The notes below the pieces were generated by a model, which saw only the letters and a program-made list of their open reading frames with translations, searched no databases and was not told the origin of the DNA. Source: a virus. From it: a stretch of DNA of 37,081 nt. Below are positions 6,907 through 15,106 of this stretch, in pieces; position 1 is the first letter of the stretch; each line of letters begins with the position of its first letter. Position numbers and translations under genes: made by a program. Location: positions 1-37,081 of IMG/VR virus record IMGVR_UViG_3300031957_003827. One strand, written 5' to 3'.

Positions 6907-8272
6907 GCTGGACGACTACCTAGACCTTATCTCCTTCGTTCGCGACCAGACCCTCTATTGCGGTGTCAATGCCTTCTGGAACGAATGGCTCCCCGCTCAG
7001 GACGATGAGTTTCGCGAAGCCATTCTAGCCGTCATGCAAGACCCGGCGTTCGCGCTGGAAGAGCATCAGCTTATGCCCCGCGTGGACTGGCGTATCTGGA
7101 TGCTCCGCATGGGACGTGGCGCGGGCAAGACCCACGCGGCTGCTACCAACTGCAATCTGCTGGCCGAATATGTCTTCCCCGGCGGCTATGGCATCCTCGT
7201 CGGCCCGACATTCAAGCATGTCCGCGACACCATGATCCTTGGGCCGAGTGGCCTCATCAATACCGCCCGCCCTGATTTTGTCCCGCACTTCAAACCCCAT
7301 GATGCGGCGGTCATCTGGCCCAACGGCACGCGTGCGACCATCTACACCGCCGACGATCCGCAGGGCATCCGTGGTCCATCGCTGAACTTCGGCTGGGGCG
7401 ACGAACTCACGCTTTGGCGAAATGAGCGCACCTTCGATAACCTGTTCCGCGCTGTCCGTGAGAAGCATCAGCACGGCACAAAGCTGATTATCACCACCTC
7501 GCCTATCAAGGCGCAGGAATGGGTGAAGGCCATTGAGACACGCCCCAACACGGTCACGTCCACGGCATCGTCCATGGCCAATATCCATCAGGACGCGGAC
7601 CACCTGGCCGAACTGACAGCGGAAGCTGCCGTGGGCAGCACCAAGGCTCGCGAAGAGATCATGGGCGAATGGACGACCGGCGAGAGCCAGCTATGGAGCC
7701 GTGATAATATCGAGGCCATGGCGCTGGAAACGAACCTGCTGCCCAGTGCCTATGCGGAAACATGCGGACGCCGCTTCCTCAGCATCGACCCTAGCGGCGG
7801 CGTGAACGACGAAACTGGCATCGTCCTGTTCGGCAAGAAGGGCAAACAGGCGATCATGCTGGACGACTTCTCGGATAAGATGGGTCTGGACGCCAGCTAC
7901 CGCTACATCGTGGAACTGGCGAAGCGCCATTTGAAGCCCGGTGACTTCGTGCTGTTCGAGGATAACAACCAGAAGTCCGGCCCTGCCCTACTCCGCAAGA
8001 TGGCGTTGGAAGCAGGTTTCTCACTTCGAGTGATCCCCGTGACCGCCGTGAAGAGCAAATATGCCCGTGCGGAGGAAGCGTTCATCCATTGCCAGATGGG
8101 CAAGGTGAAGCTGCTGCGCCGGTCGGATAAGCTGGAAACGCAGCTTGTCGAATGGGAGCCGGATATGAAGTCCAGCCCTGACCGTGGCGACGCCTTCACG
8201 CAAGGCGTGAACCATCTGCTCGGAACCAAGCCCAAGCAGAGATTCTCAGTCGTTGATCTAGGACGCCTGTGA
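6896..8272 (+). CDS. Terminase large subunit (packaging ATPase and nuclease)
   Basis: The 458-residue protein drives DNA into the prohead and cuts concatemers. Its ATPase shows Walker A MGRGAGKTH (Lys78), Walker B ending GWGDE (Asp169, Glu170) and a coupling motif LIITTSP (about 197-203). The C-terminal RNase H-like nuclease shows FLSIDPSGG (Asp298), VLFEDNN (Glu355/Asp356) and SPDRGDAF (Asp429/Asp432), matching the three acidic groups of the Terminase_6C type. The length is normal. The ATG overlaps the end of the upstream gene, so translation is probably coupled, and it has no TAAATA hairpin of its own. Confidence 0.95.
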   Translation: MASKLDDYLDLISFVRDQTLYCGVNAFWNEWLPAQDDEFREAILAVMQDPAFALEEHQLMPRVDWRIWMLRMGRGAGKTHAAATNCNLLAEYVFPGGYGILVGPTFKHVRDTMILGPSGLINTARPDFVPHFKPHDAAVIWPNGTRATIYTADDPQGIRGPSLNFGWGDELTLWRNERTFDNLFRAVREKHQHGTKLIITTSPIKAQEWVKAIETRPNTVTSTASSMANIHQDADHLAELTAEAAVGSTKAREEIMGEWTTGESQLWSRDNIEAMALETNLLPSAYAETCGRRFLSIDPSGGVNDETGIVLFGKKGKQAIMLDDFSDKMGLDASYRYIVELAKRHLKPGDFVLFEDNNQKSGPALLRKMALEAGFSLRVIPVTAVKSKYARAEEAFIHCQMGKVKLLRRSDKLETQLVEWEPDMKSSPDRGDAFTQGVNHLLGTKPKQRFSVVDLGRL

Positions 8273-8316
8273 GTATCTTTGTCATCCTAAGTCACCGATA
8301 CGGCAGGCGAAATTCG

Positions 8317-8532
8317 CTAATCGTAATCTGGTCCGAGATTGGCGTAGCCGTCTTCGGTGATATCGTAATAGCTGTTCGCGCAGTAGATTACATAACGGCT
8401 TTTAGGGTCGTAATCGGGTATTTTTTGCCGCTGCGACCACAGCAGTTGGCCCAGCGGTCCGGGTGATATTTTCATGTCCAGACTAATGTCATTTTTGAGA
8501 CGGTTTGGACCGATGTGGGTAAGTGACGGCAT
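8317..8532 (-). CDS. Small antisense-oriented hypothetical protein (moron)
   Basis: The 71-residue leftward protein has GAGGAG about 10 bases before the ATG. It ends in an acidic, Tyr-rich segment (YCANSYYDITEDGYANLGPD). It lies alone between the rightward terminase and portal genes, which are usually adjacent, and its AT content is higher than its neighbours. This fits a moron inserted into the structural operon. No family recognised. The start and stop are well placed, but the short length keeps confidence moderate. Confidence 0.5.
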   Translation of the reverse strand: MPSLTHIGPNRLKNDISLDMKISPGPLGQLLWSQRQKIPDYDPKSRYVIYCANSYYDITEDGYANLGPDYD

Positions 8533-8639
8533 GGGCGAATTGCTCCTCAGCTAAGGCGGCTCCCATTAGTGGTGACAGCCTCAAAGCCAAACAAGGGGCA
8601 ATTGAAAAAACAGAGGAAGGGGCTGAGGTCGCCTCGTGA

Positions 8640-8702
8640 CCACCGTCCACGCTTCGACCCTCGTCTCGCTAAATACCCTGTAGATCAACCAAATAACGGT
8701 GG
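8640..8702 (+). promoter_or_regulatory. TAAATA leader element, copy 3 (portal), imperfect structure
   Basis: CCACCGT (8640-8646) is complementary to ACGGTGG (8696-8702) and encloses TAAATA at 8670-8675. A competing pair, CCACGC (8647-8652) with GCGTGG (8710-8715), crosses it. The GTG proposed as the portal start is 5 bases after the 3' arm. The span between arms is longer than in the other copies, so the fold is less certain. Confidence 0.4.
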
Positions 8703-8706
8703 CACA

Positions 8707-10077
8707 GTGGCGTGGTTCTGGCAGAAATCTCGTGATTACGGAAAGGTCGAAAGGCCCAGCAGTCGCCGCAGCGTAGGCGGCATGTTCAGCACGGGCGGCC
8801 TTTCAGGCGTTTGGACGGACGAAGAGAACTTCGCAGCCCGCGCCAAGAAGCTGCTCTACAAATGCCCGGTTAGCCGTCGCTGCTTTGAAATCCGCGCCGA
8901 GAAGCTGGCCAGCATCACGATCAAGATCGAAGGCGCCAGCAAGGCGACCAAGAAAGTCCTGACCAAGCCCAATTTCCGCGACCGCACGATGAGCAACCTA
9001 CTCCGTGTGATCGAAACGGACCTTGGCATCGGCGGCGATAATTGGCTGTTCCTCAACAAAGAGATTGCCAGCAGGCCGGTCATTGAAGGGCTTCGCCCCG
9101 ACTTCATGTATCAGGAGCCGGATCAGAACCGCATCCTCTACGACCCGTCGAAACGCCTGACCGGCACCAGCAAGCCAGAACTCATCTTCACGATGGACCC
9201 TGACGATTTCGGCCGCACGCAGATGGTCGAACGCATCATCCACGGCACCAATCGCTATGAGGTCATCGACGGGGCCGTGCTGCAAATCAGCATCTATAAC
9301 CCGCTGAGCGCCTTACAGGGGTCAGGAGCCGGCGACGCTATCTTGGCCGATGTCTCGGCATATGCCGCCGCTACGAAACTCATGTATGCCCGTTTCGCCA
9401 ATGGCGGTCGCAAGGCAGGCTGGATCACGCTGCCAGAGATCGACGGCTTGGACGACATGACCGACGATGATTGGGCAAAGCTGCGCGACACGATGGAGCG
9501 CCTTCGCAGCGACGACGAACTCAAGGGTCTGGTCGCCGGGTCGAACTTCATCGAAAACCAGATGACCTTCGCGGAACTCGACATTGTTGATGTCGTGAAG
9601 GCTCTGGAACGCCGCATCGCAATGGCGCTTGGCGTCCAGCCGGTCATGCTGGGCTTTGAGGGCGAAACCACCGGCATGAACATGCGAACGGCGGATCGCA
9701 CCTTCTATACTGGCTGGCTCAAGCCCCGCGCCGAATTCATCCTTGGCCATCTTCAAGCCTTTCTGGCTGAAGAGATGGGCGACCTGAAGTTGTCCCTCAC
9801 GATTGATGAAACCCAGCTTCCATACCTCCAGGACGATAAGCTGGAGCAGGTCGACAAGATGGCCGGTCGCGGCGCGCTGACGTTCAACGAGTATCGAGAA
9901 TCGATGGGCTGGCCGCCCGTGGAATGGGGCAATGTCCCTATCCCGGTTGCCGGTGCTGGCGAAGCGTTCGCCACTTCTAGTGGTGACAAGGAACCCCAGC
10001 AGCAGCCCGAAACAGCCAAACCCCGCATCGTTGGCCACGGCGCAGATACCAGCCGCCGCGCCGATCAGCGCGGGTAA
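8707..10077 (+). CDS. Phage portal protein (HK97 gp3 type)
   Basis: This protein forms the dodecameric DNA entry ring at one capsid vertex. Typical portal segments are GVWTDEENFAARAKKLLY, a long central wing/stem region, LGVQPVMLGFEGETTGMN and GALTFNEYRESMGWPP near the C-terminus. The open frame extends back to 8569, but its first 46 codons look unlike a portal and cross the leader inverted repeat. I chose GTG at 8707 (VAWFWQKSRDYG), preceded by GGTGG, giving 456 residues, normal for this family. It sits between the terminase and the prohead protease, the expected order. Confidence 0.9.
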   Translation: MAWFWQKSRDYGKVERPSSRRSVGGMFSTGGLSGVWTDEENFAARAKKLLYKCPVSRRCFEIRAEKLASITIKIEGASKATKKVLTKPNFRDRTMSNLLRVIETDLGIGGDNWLFLNKEIASRPVIEGLRPDFMYQEPDQNRILYDPSKRLTGTSKPELIFTMDPDDFGRTQMVERIIHGTNRYEVIDGAVLQISIYNPLSALQGSGAGDAILADVSAYAAATKLMYARFANGGRKAGWITLPEIDGLDDMTDDDWAKLRDTMERLRSDDELKGLVAGSNFIENQMTFAELDIVDVVKALERRIAMALGVQPVMLGFEGETTGMNMRTADRTFYTGWLKPRAEFILGHLQAFLAEEMGDLKLSLTIDETQLPYLQDDKLEQVDKMAGRGALTFNEYRESMGWPPVEWGNVPIPVAGAGEAFATSSGDKEPQQQPETAKPRIVGHGADTSRRADQRG

Positions 10078-10093
10078 CGCAATAAATAACGGC
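10060..10093 (+). promoter_or_regulatory. TAAATA leader element, copy 4 (prohead protease), weak structure
   Basis: TAAATA lies at 10083-10088, between the portal stop and the protease ATG at 10122. The best pairing I see is GCCG (10060-10063) with CGGC (10090-10093), enclosing a 3-bp hairpin GCG/CGC (10068-10080). This is weaker than the other copies, and here the hexamer is on the 3' side of the inner hairpin. AGGAAC repeated at 10097-10113 may serve the ribosome. Confidence 0.35.
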
Positions 10094-10121
10094 AAGAGGA
10101 ACTGATAGGAACCAGACGCTT

Positions 10122-10826
10122 ATGACCATGCAATTTCTGACGAAGAGTTTCAAAGCCGCTCCTATCAGGGAGAACGAGGTCGAAGGTCTGGCGTCCACAT
10201 ATGGCAACATCGACCATGCCGGTGATATCGTGGAACGCGGGGCATATGCCCGAACCCTAGATCGCTTCAACGGCAGCAGAAAGGGAATGCCCTTCCTTGC
10301 CCACCACCGTCATGACCGCCCTATCGGTAAGATCGTTGAACTGCGCGACAGCGACGAAGGCCTGTATTTCAAAGCCCGCTTCTCAGAAAGCCATGATGGT
10401 CAGAACGTCCGCCAGCAGTTTCTTGATGGAACGCTGGACAGCTTCTCCATCGGCTATCGGGTGATCCAGAAGCAGGCCGACCGCGTGAAGGACCGTCGTG
10501 TCCTGCGCCTCAAGGAAATTGCGCTCCATGAGATCAGCGCAGTCACTTTCCCCTGCAACGAGCTGGCCGTCATCAGCGCCGTGAAGGGCAACATCGGCGA
10601 AAGCTACAGCGACCTGAGCCTTGAGGATCAGCAGCGCCTCGCGGATTTCGCGGAAACGCTGCGCGCCGTGGCGAACGGCACTGCCCATGATGACATGCTG
10701 GCAGAAGTCGCGCTCGATCCAACCGAGATAATCGAGGCGGCAGCATCAGAAGATGATGAACAGCTACAGAAGGCATTTGAAGATGCTTGGCTGTCCTACC
10801 GCATCAAGCAGGCTTTCGATCGATAA
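10122..10826 (+). CDS. HK97-family prohead protease
   Basis: The 234-residue protein belongs to the S78 prohead protease family that trims the capsid protein and itself during head maturation. The family signature is clear: EVEGLASTYGNIDHAGDIV near the start, LAHHRHDRPIG with the catalytic His, and LDSFSIGYRV with the catalytic Ser, then LKEIALHEISAVTFPCN. The C-terminal acidic tail (about residues 160-234) may serve as scaffold or a self-cleaved portion. It lies between portal and capsid as usual. A second in-frame ATG two codons later is possible. Confidence 0.93.
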   Translation: MTMQFLTKSFKAAPIRENEVEGLASTYGNIDHAGDIVERGAYARTLDRFNGSRKGMPFLAHHRHDRPIGKIVELRDSDEGLYFKARFSESHDGQNVRQQFLDGTLDSFSIGYRVIQKQADRVKDRRVLRLKEIALHEISAVTFPCNELAVISAVKGNIGESYSDLSLEDQQRLADFAETLRAVANGTAHDDMLAEVALDPTEIIEAAASEDDEQLQKAFEDAWLSYRIKQAFDR

Positions 10827-10927
10827 ATAAAGCGTCAGCAGGAATGCTGACCGGCACTCCGTTCAGGACTCGCCCTCTTATAACAGAAGGACTCGCTTTC
10901 GCCCTCCTCTGAACTCGAAATCAGAGG
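10824..10927 (+). promoter_or_regulatory. Structured capsid leader with TAAATA element (copy 5) and alternative hairpins
   Basis: TAAATA (10824-10829) is followed by a perfect hairpin, GTCAGCA (10834-10840) with TGCTGAC (10845-10851), loop GGAA. AAAGCG (10829-10834) can pair with CGCTTT (10894-10899). Further on, CCTCTGA (10906-10912) pairs with TCAGAGG (10921-10927) and hides the AGAGG ribosome site of the capsid gene. A mutually exclusive pair, GTTCAG (10861-10866) with CTGAAC (10909-10914), would free it. The leader has a short imperfect repeat, GGACTCG, at 10866-10872 and 10889-10895. Confidence 0.6.
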
Positions 10928-10933
10928 TGAATA

Positions 10934-12181
10934 GTGAACGAGAATATCCAGAAGCTGTTTGACGAACTGGCGACCAAGGCCAATTCGGCGGACGCTGTTA
11001 ACAAGGCAGAGGTCCAGACCCTCTATGCCGAAATCAAGTCCCTACAGGATAAGCAGGTTGAGCAGGAAGCCGCTATCGAAGCAGCGACCGAAGCACTGGC
11101 GCGCAAGTCCACTACCAAGTCCCAGACAGTAGATGCCTCCGACGATCTGCGCGTCGCGCAGTTCGCGTTCGTCAAGGGCCGCCACGCTGTCACCGATGGC
11201 GACATCAAGGCCGACGAATTCAGCCGCACGGTCAACGTGGAAGGTGGTCACACGATCCCTACCCACTTCGACAGCGAAATCACCCGCGCACTGAACAAGG
11301 CCAGCCCGATCCGCGCACTCGCTCGCGTGTTGTCTGTGTCTGGCAATCTGGAACGCATCATCAAGGTCAAGACCTCCGGTGCCGCGCTGACGAAGACTGA
11401 AAAGGCTGCCTACGACCTCAACACCGTCGATACCTTCGCCAAGCTGCGTTGGGGTTTCGCCGATGTCACGGACCAGCAGCGCCACACCGCATGGGTTTCG
11501 GACGAGCCAGAAAGCGTCCTGAATCTCGCGCAGGAACTACAGGACAGCATGGTCCTGAACATCTCCGAAAAGGAGAGCGACCAGTTCCTCAACGGCACGA
11601 CCCAGAACAGCGTTGAAGACGTTGCTGGCGTGACCTCCACCCGCATGGGCCTTCTGGCACAAACTCTTTCGACCGGCACCGTCAACAAGTTCACCGACAG
11701 CTTCGGCGTTCTGGCGAAGGTCGAGGCTCCAGCGGTCAACGAAGATGGCACCGGCGCTCTGAGCGATGCCGTTCTGGTCCTGCGTTCGACACTCCACAGC
11801 AACTACCTTGCTGGCGCGGTCCTCGTCATCTCGTCCGACTTTGAACTCAAGGTCATGCAGGAGAAGGACAAGAACGGTCGTCCAGTCTGGGCACCTGCTG
11901 ATGCATCGATCTCCGGTCTGCCCGGCGGCACCATCTACGGCGTCCGCTATGTCGTGGACGACATGATGCCAGACGTTGCGACGGCGATCAGCACGGCCAA
12001 GCCTGCTGCGATCCTCGCGGACTTCAAGAAGGCATACACCATCGCGGATTATGGCACGATGAAGTGGGTCGTTGACCCAATCACCGAACCACAGTTCGTG
12101 AAATATAGCGCCCGTCGCCGCACTGGTGCAGCGATTGTCGATTATAAGGCAATCCGCGCTCTGGTCCTGACCGCCGCGTAA
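10934..12181 (+). CDS. HK97-type major capsid protein
   Basis: The 415-residue protein starts at GTG with AGAGG six bases upstream. Residues about 1-60 form a charged coiled coil (the delta/scaffold domain normally removed by the protease). The rest matches the HK97 fold: VEGGHTIPTHFDSEITRALN (N-arm and E-loop region), KASPIRALARVLSVSGN, a P-domain helix around DSMVLNISEKESDQFLNGTT, and the C-terminal VDDMMPDVATAISTAKPAAI then ADFKKAYTIADYGTMKWVVD. It follows its protease and is followed by a strong hairpin (12202-12231). It builds the icosahedral shell. Confidence 0.95.
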   Translation: MNENIQKLFDELATKANSADAVNKAEVQTLYAEIKSLQDKQVEQEAAIEAATEALARKSTTKSQTVDASDDLRVAQFAFVKGRHAVTDGDIKADEFSRTVNVEGGHTIPTHFDSEITRALNKASPIRALARVLSVSGNLERIIKVKTSGAALTKTEKAAYDLNTVDTFAKLRWGFADVTDQQRHTAWVSDEPESVLNLAQELQDSMVLNISEKESDQFLNGTTQNSVEDVAGVTSTRMGLLAQTLSTGTVNKFTDSFGVLAKVEAPAVNEDGTGALSDAVLVLRSTLHSNYLAGAVLVISSDFELKVMQEKDKNGRPVWAPADASISGLPGGTIYGVRYVVDDMMPDVATAISTAKPAAILADFKKAYTIADYGTMKWVVDPITEPQFVKYSARRRTGAAIVDYKAIRALVLTAA

Positions 12182-12201
12182 GCCGTTCGGCATTAAAAAT
12201 G

Positions 12202-12231
12202 GAATGGCTCGTCCGTCAGGACGGGCCATTC
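12202..12231 (+). terminator. Hairpin terminator after the capsid gene
   Basis: GAATGGCTCGTCC (12202-12214) pairs with GGACGGGCCATTC (12219-12231), 13 bp with one G-T pair and a four-base loop. A weak T-containing tail follows. It separates the capsid gene from the accessory lipoprotein genes. Confidence 0.65.
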
Positions 12232-12302
12232 TGTCATCGAGCACGCGCCTCTAACCGCCAGCTATAGAATGATCCTAATCAAGCCACGATCGTTGGCACT
12301 TG

Positions 12303-12698
12303 ATGAAACAATCACCTGCCCTTCTCGCCCTCGCGTTCATCACAGCTATCGTCTCTGCTTGCTCGTCAGGAACGAGCGAACGACAAGATGAAGCTACCTC
12401 GTTTCAAAATGCGCAGATTAACGTCAATCCTGTTCCAGCGTCGATGCCAGAAAAGGACGCGCCCGAATGGACCGCAAAGGAAACCGCGCTGATCAATGAT
12501 TGGCGTCGCCTTAATGAACAATGCCGGGGAGGATCAGGCGATGATCCCGCAACGCTCAAGGCTTGCGAGGACCGTGAAGACGCGACGACTCGGCTGCAAA
12601 ATGCTGGTATTTGCTACGGCGAAGCAGGTCAGTCGGGCTACCAGATGACGATTCACCGCTGCAACGAGCGGTCAATCCGCATTGGCGGCGGCAAGTAA
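12303..12698 (+). CDS. Small lipoprotein (moron)
   Basis: The 131-residue protein has a classic lipoprotein signal: basic start MKQ, hydrophobic LLALAFITAI and lipobox VSAC, with Cys at about residue 20 as the lipid site. The mature part is polar, with four further cysteines (in EQCRGG, LKACED, GICYGE and HRCNE) likely to form disulfides. No strong ribosome site is visible. A TTG directly upstream is also in frame. It is convergent with the next lipoprotein gene; both sit between capsid and connector genes, where structural phages normally have none. It is probably expressed from the lysogen and alters the envelope. Exact function is unknown. Confidence 0.65.
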   Translation: MKQSPALLALAFITAIVSACSSGTSERQDEATSFQNAQINVNPVPASMPEKDAPEWTAKETALINDWRRLNEQCRGGSGDDPATLKACEDREDATTRLQNAGICYGEAGQSGYQMTIHRCNERSIRIGGGK

Positions 12699-12724
12699 TC
12701 CCTGCTGCGCCATCGACGAAATGA

Positions 12725-13225
12725 CTATCGCGCGCAAATTCGCGCTCGTTCGTTCACCCAGCATCCATCGACTTTTCGGACAACGCCGAGCGGATCAAAC
12801 GCGCGGGTATCGTCCGGGTCTTTATTCCATGTAGCAGTTGTCCGATCATCTGTATCGCGCGAGACGATGGCAAAATGGGATTGGGCAGGCTTGCCATCGT
12901 CCCATGTATTTAAAGTGTATTGGTCACCTCCCATCGGGAAAACCAGACAGGGTCCGTCAACGTGGATAACCCCATCCACTTCCAAATAGCAGGAACGCTT
13001 TTTGGATTGGCTACCCGACTGACCGTCTCTGTCGTCGGGTTCGGACTTAGGCAGATTTGCATTTAAGGCCTCTGACGCGACAGCAGCACCGGCATTATCG
13101 CCGGCGTCGTTCTGAACGTCAGCGGTAGGAACACGTCCCTCAGCATCCCCATTCGCTTGTGGGATCGGCTCCTGATTACAAGCCGCCAGGGCAAACAAGC
13201 AACTTAGTGCACCTACCAGTCGCAA
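12725..13225 (-). CDS. Lipoprotein with Cys-rich C-terminal domain (moron)
   Basis: The protein has 166 residues from the TTG at 13225, chosen because AGGAG lies 7 bases upstream and the product then begins with a short, normal lipoprotein signal (RLVGALSCLFALAAC, lipobox LAAC). The longer frame back to 13294 would put about 23 extra residues before it. After a Gly/Ala/Asp-rich linker, the C-terminal domain (from CYLEVDG to DGCWVNERARIC) repeats the cysteine pattern of the domain at the end of the protein encoded at 2592-3548. It is leftward, opposite to the surrounding structural genes. It is probably an outer-membrane lipoprotein of the lysogen. Confidence 0.65.
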   Translation of the reverse strand: MRLVGALSCLFALAACNQEPIPQANGDAEGRVPTADVQNDAGDNAGAAVASEALNANLPKSEPDDRDGQSGSQSKKRSCYLEVDGVIHVDGPCLVFPMGGDQYTLNTWDDGKPAQSHFAIVSRDTDDRTTATWNKDPDDTRAFDPLGVVRKVDGCWVNERARICAR

Positions 13226-13310
13226 CCCGTCTCTCCTGCTGTTCGACCATCGAACGAATGGATGGAGGGGATGTTGCAACATGACCGAAATCACTAATCG
13301 TCACCGCAAA

Positions 13311-13345
13311 TAAATAGCTGCGAACACTCAAAATGAGGGCGCAGC
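13311..13345 (+). promoter_or_regulatory. TAAATA-hairpin leader element, copy 6 (connector)
   Basis: TAAATA (13311-13316) directly precedes GCTGCG (13317-13322), which pairs with CGCAGC (13340-13345). The ATG at 13346 abuts the stem. The loop contains GAGGG, a possible ribosome site 6 bases before the ATG. Confidence 0.65.
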
Positions 13346-13945
13346 ATGGGATTGGAAACCTCCGGGGCAACCGCAAATAGTTGGCAGACCATCGTTCAGG
13401 CGAACCAGTTCCTGACCGATTTCGTCCATCCGCTGCTGGGCATCAGCCCGGAACTCAGCGACGGCGACGAACCCTACCTGATCGAGTCCGCGAAAGAGAT
13501 TTCGCGCATGTGGTCATTCAAGGGCCAGCCGGTTGATCCGCTCCAGCCTTTGGCATGGCCGCGCAAGGGCGTCGTCATCGAAGGCAGGACGCCCGGTTCC
13601 GACTGGTATCCTCGCAACTTCCCTCACCTTGATTCCTGCTACGAGGACTTTGCGCGCTTCATCCATTTTGAAAGCCCCGGCCTGTCCAACACGCCGGTCC
13701 TGCTGCCAAACGATTTAGTCCCGACAGAGGTTCTGGAAGCGCAGGCGATCCTAGCAGCCTTCAAGGTCCGCAACATCACGCTCTGGCAGGACAATGCGTT
13801 TAACGCATCGGAATTGAAGCTGGACGGCGTTGGCACGATCAAGCCCGCCAATGCTGTCGCGGCGGCCGATGCCGTGTTCATGCGCTTGTCCAAATGGGGT
13901 TCGTTCAGGGGCGCTTCAATCGTTCGTCCTGGCGGTGCGCGATAA
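13346..13945 (+). CDS. Head-tail connector, DnaT-like adaptor
   Basis: The 199-residue protein resembles the phage 'DnaT-like' head-completion/adaptor proteins: NSWQTIVQANQFLTDFV near the start, a Trp/Pro-rich middle (LAWPRKGVVIEG) and an alanine-rich helical AQAILAAFKV. Such adaptors bind under the portal and receive the head-closure protein. It begins a run of four overlapping genes (TAATG junctions at 13945, 14295 and 14696), so translation of the following three is likely coupled to it. Only this first gene has the TAAATA hairpin. Confidence 0.7.
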   Translation: MGLETSGATANSWQTIVQANQFLTDFVHPLLGISPELSDGDEPYLIESAKEISRMWSFKGQPVDPLQPLAWPRKGVVIEGRTPGSDWYPRNFPHLDSCYEDFARFIHFESPGLSNTPVLLPNDLVPTEVLEAQAILAAFKVRNITLWQDNAFNASELKLDGVGTIKPANAVAAADAVFMRLSKWGSFRGASIVRPGGAR

Positions 13946-14295
13946 TGGCGACCGTCTATGAGAATTTCGCGAGCGCGGTGACTACGCTCTATGCAGGCCC
14001 ATTGGGCGGCAGCTTCATTCTCCGTCGCACCAGCGGCGGCGGTTATGATGCCAACGGGGATGTTGTCCCTGTCACTACTCGCGACGTTCGCGTTCGCGGC
14101 GTCATTCGGGACAAGGAGTTCTGGAACGCCGGGGCGCTGCTAGGCGTCCGCACCGTCGCCATGCTGGACAATAGGCACGAGCCTTTTCCAGACGATGTGC
14201 TGATTGTTGGCCAGACCACGCATACCATCGATACCGTAAAGGCTGTCGCACCCAATGGCTTGACCGTCATCCGCTATGAAGCGGTGCTAAAATAA
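13945..14295 (+). CDS. Putative head-closure (stopper) protein
   Basis: The 116-residue protein starts at the ATG overlapping the stop of the connector gene (TAATG). The frame extends back to 13894, but that part lies inside the upstream gene. It is rich in beta strands (FILRRTSGGGYDANGDVVPV, then TRDVRVRGVIRDKEF) and ends with the 'VGQTTHTIDTVKAVAPNGL, TVIRYEAVLK' pattern of small phage neck proteins. It probably closes the head channel after packaging. Position between connector and gp10-like protein supports this. Confidence 0.65.
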   Translation: MATVYENFASAVTTLYAGPLGGSFILRRTSGGGYDANGDVVPVTTRDVRVRGVIRDKEFWNAGALLGVRTVAMLDNRHEPFPDDVLIVGQTTHTIDTVKAVAPNGLTVIRYEAVLK

Positions 14296-14696
14296 TGGCC
14301 CGCTCCGGCATCACGAACATGGGCGAGGTCGCGAAGAGCCTCGCGGACGCTAAGCGCAAAGCCATCGCGCACGCGGAGCGAGTGAACCGCGATCTAGCCA
14401 ATGCCGTCCTACAAGGGGTCGTAGAGGGCACGCCAGAGGATACGAGCGTCACAGTCGGCGATTGGCAGGTGGGCGTTAATACCGTCCCGCAGGGCACGCT
14501 TGATAGTCCCGATCCCGGCGGAGCAGGCGCGCTCGCACGGGGCCAATCTCAGATTGCAACCGCCAAGCTGGGCGGCACGATCAACATCATCAACAACCAG
14601 CCGCACATCGATGGTCTGAACGCGGGCAATGCCGTGACCAAGCCGTCAGGCTGGGTTGAGCGCAGCATCGACGCCGCCAAGGCGGGGGTGCGCTAA
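14295..14696 (+). CDS. HK97 gp10-like tail/neck protein
   Basis: The 133-residue protein has a helical N-terminus (GEVAKSLADAKRKAIAHAER, then VNRDLANAVLQGVVEGTPED), the conserved 'TPEDTSVTVGDWQVGVN' turn, a Gly/Ala-rich stretch and 'INIINNQPHIDGLNAG', the 'yi..LE.G.S' equivalent of the HK97 gp10 family. This family completes the head-tail joining region. It overlaps both neighbours by one base and is probably translated by coupling. Confidence 0.75.
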   Translation: MARSGITNMGEVAKSLADAKRKAIAHAERVNRDLANAVLQGVVEGTPEDTSVTVGDWQVGVNTVPQGTLDSPDPGGAGALARGQSQIATAKLGGTINIINNQPHIDGLNAGNAVTKPSGWVERSIDAAKAGVR

Positions 14697-15106
14697 TGGG
14701 CCATTCCACTGACATCGACATTCTCCGCAAGCGCATGATCGCGCTATGGACTGACAAGTCCGCGCCCCTGATCCATGACAACGCGAAGGCCGGAACTGCC
14801 CCCTTGCCGAGGTTCGTTCGCTTCGCTGTCCGCCCCGGCACCGAGACGAAAAGCAATCTCGGCAGCGACCGTCATAGGGTGATTCGTGAAGGTCGCGTTT
14901 GGGTGCATGTCGCTATTCCAATTGGCGAAGCCGATGCGAACGCTTGGGCGCTGGCTGATAAGGTCGCGGCTGTCTTGGCGCATTGGACTAATCCTGATGG
15001 CGCGCTGCGCTGCGGGGCCATCACCACCGATGTCATTTCCAGCACCACCCACTACATGATTGCAGTGAAAATCGCCTATCGGTCCAGCCGCGTCGAGCCG
15101 GTATAG
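14696..15106 (+). CDS. Tail terminator-like protein (DUF4128-like)
   Basis: The 136-residue protein starts at an ATG overlapping the preceding stop. The pattern (RFAVRPGTETKSNLGSDRHR, then GRVWVHVAIPIGEADANAWA, then LADKVAAVLAHW) fits phage tail terminator proteins of the DUF4128/gpU-like kind, which cap the tail tube and fix its length. It is the last gene of the neck cluster, followed by two accessory genes. Confidence 0.7.
   Translation: MGHSTDIDILRKRMIALWTDKSAPLIHDNAKAGTAPLPRFVRFAVRPGTETKSNLGSDRHRVIREGRVWVHVAIPIGEADANAWALADKVAAVLAHWTNPDGALRCGAITTDVISSTTHYMIAVKIAYRSSRVEPV

Noticed and set aside
12907-12912. TAAATA on the - strand
   Set aside because: It lies inside the leftward lipoprotein gene with no start codon following; probably coincidence.
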